Both the position numbers and the translations under genes were made by a program. The notes beneath the pieces are model-generated. The model was given only the letters and a program-made list of their open reading frames with translations. It was not told the origin of the DNA and did no database searches. DNA of 13,316 nt from Eubacteriales Family XIII. Incertae Sedis bacterium. GTDB lineage: Bacteria; Bacillota; Clostridia; Peptostreptococcales; Anaerovoracaceae. Shown piece after piece: positions 1 through 5,428 of the stretch; the stretch's first letter is position 1, and every line of letters begins with the position of its first letter. The stretch spans positions 1-13,316 of the forward strand of contig JAIRSA010000228.1 in assembly GCA_031255695.1 (NCBI GenBank), written 5' to 3'.

Positions 1-147
1 GGCGTGGAGATGTGCATGCCTGGCGACAACATCCAGATGACGATCACGCTGATCACGCCGATAGCCATAGAGGAAGGGCTGCGCTTCGCCATCAGGGAAG
101 GCGGCAGGACCGTAGGCGCTGGCGTCGTGGCAGCGGTCATCGAATAG
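1..147 (+). CDS. tuf: Elongation factor Tu, C-terminal end (partial)
   Basis: The first 48 codons read through to a TAG at 145-147 and give the end of the C-terminal beta-barrel (domain 3) of EF-Tu. The stretch MPGDN, followed by a [25 protein letters not shown] segment and the RTVGAGVV ending, is the conserved EF-Tu tail. EF-Tu carries aminoacyl-tRNA to the ribosome in a GTP-dependent way in the cytoplasm. The gene begins outside the window, so the GTPase domain cannot be judged. A good intrinsic terminator lies 157 nt downstream (304-338), so tuf transcription probably ends before trxB. Family assignment is secure. Confidence 0.96.
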   Translation, partial: GVEMCMPGDNIQMTITLITPIAIEEGLRFAIREGGRTVGAGVVAAVIE

Positions 148-233
148 CGCAGGCCAGCCAACGGCAAGCCATGGGAAATAACGCGCCCAGCCATAAAGGG
201 GCGCACGTATAGCACAGAATAGCGGCAAATCCC

Positions 234-289
234 CCCCGCCAGCCTGGCCGATATCGGCTAGGCCGCTGTTCGCCATTTGGCCGGCGGGG
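234..289. repeat. GC-rich imperfect inverted repeats after tuf
   Basis: Between tuf and its terminator two competing hairpins can form. The inner one pairs 242-252 with 253-263 (11 positions, one G-T wobble). The outer one pairs 234-244 with 279-289 (11 positions, one mismatch). Neither is followed by a T run. They could stabilise the tuf mRNA 3' end, but no function is shown. Confidence 0.5.
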
Positions 290-303
290 CAATAACAACG
301 GCG

Positions 304-338
304 ACAGCAGCAAAAGAGATTTCTTATGCTGCTGTTTT
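304..338 (+). terminator. Rho-independent terminator of the tuf operon
   Basis: A stem of 9 bp (304-312 with 327-335), one mismatch, and 4 more bp (314-317 with 322-325) closes on a 4-nt loop and runs into TTTT at 335-338, followed by AC. The T run is short but the stem is good. It sits after tuf and before trxB, the expected place. On the other strand the stem is not followed by T. Confidence 0.7.
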
Positions 339-418
339 ACGTCATACAGGGTTACAGGCCGAAAAGCCGGGCGCACAGGCAGCCGGCGGAATGCCGCGGG
401 GTTCCGGGCGGCCGCCAT

Positions 419-445
419 TAGCCATAATAGCCATAAGAGTCATAA
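419..445 (+). repeat. Three tandem 9-nt repeats abutting the trxB ribosome-binding site
   Basis: Units tagccataa (419-427), tagccataa (428-436) and gagtcataa (437-445) lie head to tail and end where the ribosome-binding site GGAG (446-449) begins. The first contains CATAAT, 5/6 to a -10 box, but no matching -35 is seen. They could be a small operator or only a slipped-strand duplication. Confidence 0.5.
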
Positions 446-456
446 GGAGTAATGAA

Positions 457-1395
457 ATGGATAAGATATATGATGTGATTATAGTAGGCGGGGGGCCGGC
501 CGGGCTGAGCGCCGCGATTTATGCGGGCAGATCCAATCTGGCCACGCTGTTGATAGAGCGGGCGGGCGAAGGCGGGCAGATCGCCACATCTTCTTCTGTC
601 GAGAACTATCCGGGGGGCTTCGTCGGCGAGGACGGCGCTGTCCTTGCAGCCAGGATGGCGGAGCAGTGCAAGGGCTTCGGCGCCGAGATCGTATATGCCG
701 AAATAAAGGAATACAGCCTGGAAGGCGAGGTGAAGAGGCTGAAGGCCTACGGCAAGGAATTCTGCGGCCGCACTGTCATCATCGCGACGGGCAATTCCCC
801 CACGCGGCTCGGCGTCCCTGGCGAAGCGGAGTTCGCGGGGCGCGGCGTGTCATACTGCGCCACATGCGACGGCCCGTTTTTCAAAGACATAGAGATCTAT
901 GTGGCGGGCGGGGGCGATTCGGCCGTCGAGGAGGCGATCTACCTGACGCGCTTTGCCAAGAAAGTCACGGTGATACACAGGCGCGACAGCCTGCGCGCGT
1001 CGAAGTCCATCCAGGACGAGGCGATGGCGAACGAGAAGATATCATTCATGTGGGACACGGTGATCAAGGAACTGAAGGGCAAGGGCCTGCTGGACACCAT
1101 TGTGGCCGAAAATGTCAAGACGGGCGAGATAAAAGAGCTCCACGCAACGGGCGAGGACGGCATGACAGCCCTGTTCGTCTTTGTGGGGATGAAGCCCGAA
1201 ACGGAGATATTCGAGGGGATCCTAGACCTTGAGAACGGATATATAGTCACGGATGAGGAGATGCGCACGAATATAGCGGGGGTCTTCGCGGCGGGCGATG
1301 TCAGGAAAAAATCGCTGCGCCAGGTGATAACCGCCGCCGCAGACGGCGCGATAGCTGCGGCGAACGCCGACAGATGTCTGAGTGGAAACGTATGA
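457..1395 (+). CDS. trxB: Thioredoxin-disulfide reductase (NADPH, FAD)
   Basis: The product has 312 aa, the usual size of low-molecular-weight thioredoxin reductase, which passes electrons from NADPH through FAD to thioredoxin in the cytoplasm. Visible landmarks are the N-terminal FAD fold GGGPAGLSAA (about residues 11-20), ENYPGG, the redox-active CATC (Cys134 and Cys137) in SYCATCDGPFF, the NADPH fold GGGDSAVEEA, the NADPH-specific HRRDSLRA and the C-terminal FAAGDV FAD motif. Nothing essential is missing. The reading frame stays open upstream to 277, but ATG 457 has AAGGAG at 444-449 with a 7-nt spacer and matches the family's N-terminus. The stop TGA overlaps the next start (ATGA, 1392-1395), so the two genes are probably co-translated. 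Confidence 0.96.
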   Translation: MDKIYDVIIVGGGPAGLSAAIYAGRSNLATLLIERAGEGGQIATSSSVENYPGGFVGEDGAVLAARMAEQCKGFGAEIVYAEIKEYSLEGEVKRLKAYGKEFCGRTVIIATGNSPTRLGVPGEAEFAGRGVSYCATCDGPFFKDIEIYVAGGGDSAVEEAIYLTRFAKKVTVIHRRDSLRASKSIQDEAMANEKISFMWDTVIKELKGKGLLDTIVAENVKTGEIKELHATGEDGMTALFVFVGMKPETEIFEGILDLENGYIVTDEEMRTNIAGVFAAGDVRKKSLRQVITAAADGAIAAANADRCLSGNV

Positions 1396-1892
1396 AACAT
1401 AAAATAACCGGGAAACAGAACAACAGCAGCGGCTGCCTCGTGTGCGGCGATCATAACGAGCTCAGCCTGAACACGCGCTTCTATGAGCTTGATAATGGCG
1501 AGGTCGCGGCGGTGTTCCGCACGGAGGAATGGCACCAAAGCTATCCGGGCAGGGTGCATGGCGGCATGTCGGCCGCCGTGCTGGACGAGACGATAGGCCG
1601 GGCGCTGTGCGTCACGGAGCCGGAGATATGGGGCGTGACCATAGAGCTTGAGCTCAAATACCGCAAGCCTGTGCCTACGGGCGCCGTGCTGACGGCTGTG
1701 GGCCGGATCACGAGGAACACGCGCAAGATTTTCGAGGGCACGGGCGAGATACTGCTTCCCGACGGCACGGTCGCCGTCGAGGCGAAGGGGAAGTACTTCA
1801 AGATGCAGATCAAAGAACTCGTCAACGGCAAGTTCCTGGACGACGAGTGGTATCAGATCGAAGAGGACATCCCGGAAGAAATCGATCTGTGA
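1392..1892 (+). CDS. PaaI-type hotdog-fold thioesterase
   Basis: The 166-aa product is a single hotdog-domain acyl-CoA thioesterase of the PaaI/YigI-like type, likely cytoplasmic and oligomeric; the substrate cannot be read from sequence. The key stretch is GRVHGGMSAAVLDETIGRA, where the HGG turn and the acidic residue on the following helix form the active site in this family. An N-terminal CLVCG precedes the fold, as is common in clostridial homologues. The start is chosen at ATG 1392 because it overlaps the trxB stop (ATGA), a usual coupling arrangement. An in-frame ATG at 1374 would add six residues, but neither start has a strong ribosome-binding site. The role next to trxB is unknown. 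Confidence 0.85.
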   Translation: MKHKITGKQNNSSGCLVCGDHNELSLNTRFYELDNGEVAAVFRTEEWHQSYPGRVHGGMSAAVLDETIGRALCVTEPEIWGVTIELELKYRKPVPTGAVLTAVGRITRNTRKIFEGTGEILLPDGTVAVEAKGKYFKMQIKELVNGKFLDDEWYQIEEDIPEEIDL

Positions 1893-1901
1893 GGCGTATA
1901 G

Positions 1902-1935
1902 TACTGTTCTCCAACTAATACTGTCCTCCAACTAA
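1902..1935. promoter_or_regulatory. Tandem 17-bp direct repeat upstream of the flavoprotein gene
   Basis: Two adjacent copies, tactgttctccaactaa (1902-1918) and tactgtcctccaactaa (1919-1935), differ at one base. They end 36 bp before the chosen start of the flavoprotein gene. Two identical boxes with a 17-bp pitch between genes look like a regulator site, possibly redox-linked given the neighbours. No known operator is recognised. Confidence 0.5.
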
Positions 1936-1971
1936 AATCATAGAGGCCGCAAGAGAGGAGTGTGGGTTTTT

Positions 1972-2592
1972 GTGAAAGCATTGCTGATAAATGGCAGCCC
2001 CAACAAGGACGGCTGCACGTTCACCGCTTTGGCAGAAGTGGCGGGCGAGCTAGAAAAAAACGGAATCAAAACCGAAATATTCCATATAGGGCGAGGTCCA
2101 TTCTACGGCTGCTCCGCCTGTTTCGCATGCGACAAGATCGGGAAGTGCGCCTTTGACGGCGACCCCTGCAACGAGATCGCCGAAAAGATGAAAAACGCGG
2201 ACGGCGTCGTGATAGGCTCGCCTGTGTACTACGCAGGCGCGAACGGCGCCCTGTGCGCACTGCTTGACCGCGCATTTTTCTCCTCGCGGGGCGCTTTTGC
2301 GAGGAAGCCGGGGGCGGCTGTCGTCAGCTGCAGGCGCGGGGGCGCCGGCTCGGCCTTCGATAGGCTCAATAAATATTTCACCATCAGCAGCATGCCGGTG
2401 GTGTCTTCACAATACTGGAACGCGGTGCATGGCAACACACCAGACGAGGTGCGCCAGGACAAGGAGGGCATGCAGGTCATGCGGGCGCTGGGCAGGAACA
2501 TGGCCTGGCTTATGAATAGCATAGAAGCATCTAAAGGCCTGGTCAGCGAGCCGGAGACGGAGCCGCCCGTGGCCACGAATTTCATCCGCTAG
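1972..2592 (+). CDS. Flavodoxin-like NAD(P)H FMN reductase / iron-sulfur flavoprotein
   Basis: The 206-aa product has the flavodoxin-like fold of the NADPH-dependent FMN reductase family. It starts KALLINGSPNKDG, the phosphate-binding loop for FMN, and has GSPVYYAGANG, the second FMN loop. Between them Cys47, Cys50, Cys53 and Cys59 are spaced CX2CX2CX5C, which matches the compact motif (CX2CX2CX4-7C) binding a [4Fe-4S] cluster in iron-sulfur flavoproteins. An electron-transfer or oxygen-stress role is therefore likely; partner and substrate are unknown. The start is taken as GTG 1972, with AGAGGAG at 1954-1960 and an 11-nt spacer. The GTG at 1960 overlaps that ribosome-binding site and would add VWVF. 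Two tandem boxes lie upstream. The gene converges with the symporter gene. Confidence 0.85.
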   Translation: MKALLINGSPNKDGCTFTALAEVAGELEKNGIKTEIFHIGRGPFYGCSACFACDKIGKCAFDGDPCNEIAEKMKNADGVVIGSPVYYAGANGALCALLDRAFFSSRGAFARKPGAAVVSCRRGGAGSAFDRLNKYFTISSMPVVSSQYWNAVHGNTPDEVRQDKEGMQVMRALGRNMAWLMNSIEASKGLVSEPETEPPVATNFIR

Positions 2593-2607
2593 CCCCCGGC
2601 CGGCTTT

Positions 2608-2785
2608 CGCAGCCGCAGCGCCGGGCGGCGCCCCACACCGGCTTCATTGCCACAGCGGCCGGCCTCGTGCCGGCCCTGTCGCAGCGGCGGCTGGCCAGCC
2701 CCTAACCAGCCCCGCAGCCGCAGCGCCGGGCGGTGCCCCACACCAGCATTGCCACAGCGGCCGGCCTCGTGCCGGCCCCTGTCGC
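2608..2785. repeat. Two direct copies of a 73-75 nt GC-rich repeat with internal hairpin
   Basis: Copy 1 (2608-2682) and copy 2 (2713-2785) start with cgcagccgcagcgccgggcg, end with gtcgc and differ mainly by small indels and a few substitutions. Each contains ggccggc-ctcgt-gccggcc, a perfect 7-bp stem with a 5-nt loop. Copy 2 reaches the stop codon of the leftward symporter gene. The block fills the space between two convergent genes, so the hairpins may stop or protect both transcripts. No T run follows either stem. Confidence 0.8.
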
Positions 2786-4164
2786 TATCTCCCGAAAATG
2801 CCTGTTGCGTTAAGCAGTATCAGCACTATGGCGATGGGCGCCACAAACTTTATGGTGAACGGATAGATCCTGGCCAGCAGCGGATTGGGGTTCTTGGAGC
2901 CGATCAGGAATTCCTTCTTGGATGCCGCCGTGCTGAAGCAGAAAGTCACGAACAGAGCGCCGAGCAGGCCGGTTATCGGAAGCAGGAAATCGTTGGCCAT
3001 CTTGTCGAGGAAGCTGAAATAATCAAGCCCCATTATCTTGAAATGGGCGAGGGGCCCGAACGAAAGCGCAGCAGGCGTCCCGAGGGCGGCCACTATGGCG
3101 CTGATCAGGAGCAGCCCCTTCTTCTTCGACAGCTTCATCTCGTCCTCCATAAATGTCAATGGCACCTGCATCAGGCTCATCATGGAGGTGAGCGCCGCGA
3201 TGAAGAGGAGCAGGAAGAAGAGCGCCGAGAAGAACTGGCCCAGCGGCATCTTGGCAAAGGCGCCCGGCAGGGTCACGAACGCGAGCCCCGCCCCCTGGCC
3301 CGGATCGAAGCCGAGCGCGAAGACGGCCGGGAATATGGCCAGCCCGGCGAGAAGGGCGATGAGCGTGTCCATGGTGATGATGGATACGGTGGCGCTGACC
3401 AGGTTCGCGTTTTTCTTCATATAGCTGGCATAGGTAATCATTATGCCCATGCCCAGGCTCAGGGAATAGAACGAATGCCCAAGCGCGTCCAGGAATCCGG
3501 CAATGCCCAGCTTCGAGAAGTCGGGATAGAACAGGAAACGTATGCCGTCAGAAGCGCCGGGGAGCGTGACTGAGCGCAGCATGAGCACGATCAGTATGGC
3601 GCCCAGGAGCGGCATGAGTATCTTGTTCCATCTTTCTATGCCGGAAGAGACCCCGCCAATAAGGACCGTTGCGGTCAGCAGAAGGGCGATGGCGGCAAAC
3701 GCGGCGGACTTCCAGCCAGCCGAGAAGGCCGTGAACGCTGCGGCGCTGTCGGCGGTGATGGCGCCCCAGTTGAAGATGCTTTCGAAGACATAGCCGAGTG
3801 ACCAGCCGGCCACGACGGGGTAGTAGGCCATGATCACGGTCGAAGCGACCACGCCTATGGCGCCGACCAGCACCCAAAGCTTGCCCGGCGCGAGCTTCCT
3901 GAAGGCGCCAACGGCGCCAAGGCCGCTGCGGCGCCCGATAGTCAGTTCGGAAATAAGGATCGGCACGCCTACCAGCAGCACGCAGAGCACATATACAAGC
4001 AGGAAGGCGCCGCCGCCGTTTACGCCTAGGATATAACTAAAACGCCATATATTGCCAAGACCGACGGCGCTGCCTACCGCCGCCATCACAAGGCCGAACT
4101 GCGACGCAAAGCTGTCGCGCGAATGCAGATTTTTTGACTTTGATTTTGATTTGGATTTACTCAT
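2785..4164 (-). CDS. Sodium-dependent transporter of the neurotransmitter:sodium symporter (NSS/LeuT) family
   Basis: The 459-aa inner-membrane protein belongs to the NSS family (LeuT, MhsT, TnaT), which imports amino acids with Na+. Landmarks are GSAVGLGNIWRF (residues 31-42, the broken helix 1 that holds Na+ and substrate), NGGGAFLLVYVL, GVPILISELTIGRRSG, and about eleven hydrophobic helices; 459 aa is close to the short bacterial 11-helix members. The substrate cannot be told. ATG 4164 is chosen because the fold starts just after it. The frame is open upstream to 4368, but that part is the 5' leader and promoter. The N-terminus is odd: five Ser-Lys pairs (SKSKSKSKSK, residues 2-11). The ribosome-binding site is weak. 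Upstream leader hairpins may affect translation. Confidence 0.92.
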   Translation of the reverse strand: MSKSKSKSKSKNLHSRDSFASQFGLVMAAVGSAVGLGNIWRFSYILGVNGGGAFLLVYVLCVLLVGVPILISELTIGRRSGLGAVGAFRKLAPGKLWVLVGAIGVVASTVIMAYYPVVAGWSLGYVFESIFNWGAITADSAAAFTAFSAGWKSAAFAAIALLLTATVLIGGVSSGIERWNKILMPLLGAILIVLMLRSVTLPGASDGIRFLFYPDFSKLGIAGFLDALGHSFYSLSLGMGIMITYASYMKKNANLVSATVSIITMDTLIALLAGLAIFPAVFALGFDPGQGAGLAFVTLPGAFAKMPLGQFFSALFFLLLFIAALTSMMSLMQVPLTFMEDEMKLSKKKGLLLISAIVAALGTPAALSFGPLAHFKIMGLDYFSFLDKMANDFLLPITGLLGALFVTFCFSTAASKKEFLIGSKNPNPLLARIYPFTIKFVAPIAIVLILLNATGIFGR

Positions 4165-4254
4165 CTTCTTACCCCATCCCCATAATGAATAGCGCCGGAA
4201 AAGGCACCCCTGCCAATACAGAATTTGCACCACAGCCGTATCCATAAAACGCGT

Positions 4255-4311
4255 CGCCACTGGCACCCGCCAGCCATTCAAGCGCGTCCGCGCCGCTGGC
4301 GCCCGCCAGCC
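4255..4311. repeat. Two 21-nt direct repeats (36-nt period) in the symporter leader
   Basis: Copies at 4255-4275 and 4291-4311 agree at 19 of 21 positions. Each contains ctggc-NNNc-gccag, a small hairpin of 5-6 bp. Both lie in the 5' untranslated leader of the symporter mRNA, between its promoter (4339-4368) and start (4164). They may act on translation or simply be another of the local GC-rich repeats of this genome. Confidence 0.6.
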
Positions 4312-4338
4312 CCGCTGACGCATACGGCACTTCAAACC

Positions 4339-4368
4339 ATTATAGCATATTTTATCCGTTCTAGGCAA
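4339..4368 (-). promoter_or_regulatory. Extended -10 sigma-A promoter of the symporter gene
   Basis: On the minus strand the -10 box is TATAAT (plus-strand 4339-4344, 6/6) with TG one base upstream (TGCTATAAT). The -35 box TTGCCT lies at 4363-4368 with an 18-bp spacer. Transcription would start near 4332, giving a leader of about 165 nt before ATG 4164. This is the best promoter in the window. Confidence 0.75.
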
Positions 4369-4392
4369 AAAAGATCTTGCGGGGCCTGCGCT

Positions 4393-4413
4393 GCGGGTTT
4401 TACGAAAGCCCGC
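4393..4413. other. 9-bp hairpin between recombinase and symporter genes
   Basis: GCGGGTTTT (4393-4401) pairs with AAAGCCCGC (4405-4413) with one G-T wobble and a 3-nt loop. It lies downstream of the leftward recombinase gene and upstream of the symporter promoter. In the leftward direction a T6 run follows only after about 15 nt, so it is at best a weak terminator. It may instead be an operator. Confidence 0.4.
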
Positions 4414-4432
4414 TTCACAAACGCTTCACAAA
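4411..4432. repeat. Perfect tandem 11-bp repeat upstream of the symporter promoter
   Basis: cgcttcacaaa occurs twice in a row at 4411-4421 and 4422-4432 with no mismatch. An 11-bp pitch places both copies on the same helix face. The position, about 45-65 bp upstream of the symporter -35 box, suits a regulator-binding site. No known operator is recognised. Confidence 0.55.
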
Positions 4433-4457
4433 ACAATCACATTTTAAAAAAAACACC

Positions 4458-4486
4458 TTTACTTAATCTTTCGGCGGGGGTATAAT
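4458..4486 (+). promoter_or_regulatory. Rightward promoter-like sequence antisense to the recombinase gene
   Basis: TATAAT (4481-4486, 6/6) lies 17 bp downstream of TTTACT (4458-4463, 4/6). Transcription would start near 4493 and run rightwards, antisense to the recombinase gene and towards the inverted-repeat switch. The area is locally AT-rich, so a chance match is possible. Confidence 0.4.
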
Positions 4487-4502
4487 ATAGCCAACTGCTG
4501 GC

Positions 4503-5072
4503 TTAAAAATCCAGCCGCAGGTAGGCATCGTCCTTATCGTCCTGCGAGACGCCGAGATAGCGTTTTGTGACTGAGAAGGAGCTGTGGTTGTAGATCTCCA
4601 TTATGACTGCCGGCGAGACGCCGCCCTTCCATGCGTGGTAGCCGAAAGTCTTGCGCAGGGAATGGCATGACACGCGGCTTTCGAAGCCTAGCGCCTCGGC
4701 TGCGGCACGTATAATGCGGTATGCCTGGATCCGGCTTATAGGTCTGTCTGTACGGGCGTTTTCAATGAGGGCGCCGCCCTGCTTGGCCGACTGCCGGGCA
4801 TGTAGGGTGAGCACGTATACGGCGTGCTTGTTCAGCGCTATGCTTTTCGCCTTGCCGGTCTTCTTTTCGGTGACGGCGATATGCCTGCGGATCTTGCCGC
4901 GCGTGAAGTCGTATACATCGTCCCAGGTCAGGCGCAGAAGGTCGCTGACCCGCAGGGCAGTGTGGATGCTTAGCACTATAAGGCAGCAGTTGCGTAGCTG
5001 TCCGAGTTTGAGATAGTATTCGGAAAGTTCACGGACATAGCCCTTGTTTCTGATTGGTTCTGTGGTAGCCAT
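4503..5072 (-). CDS. Small tyrosine recombinase (catalytic-domain type), likely DNA invertase
   Basis: The 189-aa protein is almost only the catalytic domain of a tyrosine recombinase, comparable in size to FimB/FimE-type invertases and much shorter than phage integrases (about 350-400 aa). All catalytic positions are visible: Arg41 (TALRVSDLLRL), a Lys at about 71-74 (EKKTGK), His137 and Arg140 (CHSLRKTF), His163 (YNHSS) and nucleophile Tyr172 (KRYLGV). The ribosome-binding site AGGAGG lies 8 nt before ATG 5072. Its likely promoter (5161-5188) overlaps one arm of the adjacent inverted repeats, so the protein could repress itself by binding. No excisionase or other phage gene is nearby, which favours a local inversion role over a prophage. 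This protein type is common in Clostridia; the specific target is inferred. Confidence 0.9.
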   Translation of the reverse strand: MATTEPIRNKGYVRELSEYYLKLGQLRNCCLIVLSIHTALRVSDLLRLTWDDVYDFTRGKIRRHIAVTEKKTGKAKSIALNKHAVYVLTLHARQSAKQGGALIENARTDRPISRIQAYRIIRAAAEALGFESRVSCHSLRKTFGYHAWKGGVSPAVIMEIYNHSSFSVTKRYLGVSQDDKDDAYLRLDF

Positions 5073-5160
5073 GTGATCATCCTCCTTGTGATGGTTTCGC
5101 CGTTGCCCGCATATTTAGCCGCCGCAGGGCAGCCGCAGTATGGCGGCGTGTGGCGTGTGG

Positions 5161-5188
5161 ATTGTAACATAGTTTTCGTCCATGTAAC
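5161..5188 (-). promoter_or_regulatory. Probable recombinase promoter overlapping a recombination arm
   Basis: On the minus strand the -10 box TACAAT (5161-5166, 5/6) is preceded by TG one base upstream (TGTTACAAT, extended -10). GTTACA (5183-5188, 4/6 to -35) lies 16 bp further up, inside the left 17-bp inverted repeat. A second copy of the arm core tgtaacata is at 5163-5171, 20 bp from the first (5183-5191), so recombinase bound to both would cover the promoter. Confidence 0.5.
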
Positions 5189-5214
5189 ATATTCTCTATT
5201 ATGTTGCATGGACG
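5177..5214 (+). terminator. 38-nt near-palindrome: recombinase core site that doubles as a terminator-like hairpin
   Basis: cgtccatgtaacata (5177-5191) pairs with tatgttgcatggacg (5200-5214) at all 15 positions (one T-G wobble at 5185/5206) around the 8-nt centre ttctctat. As DNA this is the usual plan of a tyrosine-recombinase core site. As rightward RNA it is a 15-bp stem followed at once by TTATTTTTGTT (5215-5225), a fair intrinsic terminator. On the leftward strand no T run follows. Confidence 0.55.
5182..5198 (+). repeat. Left 17-bp inverted repeat of putative invertible segment
   Basis: The sequence atgtaacatattctcta is the exact reverse complement of 5346-5362. It contains one recombinase arm and most of the 8-nt centre of the core site at 5177-5214. 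It lies 110 bp upstream of the recombinase start. Confidence 0.75.
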
Positions 5215-5345
5215 TTATTTTTGTTGCACTTTTAATGTATTTTGTTGCAAAAATAATTCTGAACGTCGTACGAAGACCATTCTTCAATGCCTTCCATATC
5301 CCATCCATGCTGTATTCTCAATACATTAGGCTCTAGGTAACCCTT
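5199..5345. other. Putative 147-bp invertible DNA segment
   Basis: This AT-rich segment is enclosed by perfect 17-bp inverted repeats next to a small tyrosine recombinase gene. It holds three gttgca motifs at 5203, 5223 and 5244 (20-21 bp pitch) and the T-rich tail of the terminator-like hairpin. A weak rightward promoter is possible (TGGACG 5209-5214, 16 bp, TTTAAT 5231-5236). On the other strand TTGAGA with TATGGA 17 bp away, and TTCAGA with TACATT 18 bp away, are equally weak. Size and layout resemble the inversion switches of Clostridioides difficile (flagellar and cwpV switches) and fimS. Inversion itself is not shown by a single sequence. Confidence 0.65.
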
Positions 5346-5362
5346 TAGAGAATATGTTACAT
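5346..5362 (-). repeat. Right 17-bp inverted repeat of putative invertible segment
   Basis: tagagaatatgttacat is the exact reverse complement of 5182-5198. The outer partner arm is less well kept than on the left: aggtaaccct (5335-5344) shares only GTAAC with the left arms. The two sites share the crossover heptamer ttctcta, sufficient for strand exchange in this enzyme class. Confidence 0.75.
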
Positions 5363-5428
5363 AGCCCAGCATTTATTTCGTTTTTAGTCGGATAGCAGTA
5401 TTGGAATCAGTATAAGGAGCGGTGTGAA

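Noticed and set aside
277..456. In-frame upstream extension of trxB by 60 codons
   Set aside because: It covers the tuf terminator and tandem repeats, and the family N-terminus with a good ribosome-binding site begins at 457.
939..1931. Long antisense ORF (330 aa) opposite trxB and the thioesterase
   Set aside because: It lies opposite two clearly real genes, has no family motif, and is a typical GC-rich shadow frame.
2647..3573. Rightward 308-aa ORF opposite the symporter
   Set aside because: It is highly charged, low-complexity and entirely antisense to a recognisable transporter, and it starts in repeat DNA.
4503..5364. Prophage or integrative element bounded by att sites
   Set aside because: The recombinase is half the size of phage integrases, no other mobile genes are present, and the repeats are inverted and only 147 bp apart.
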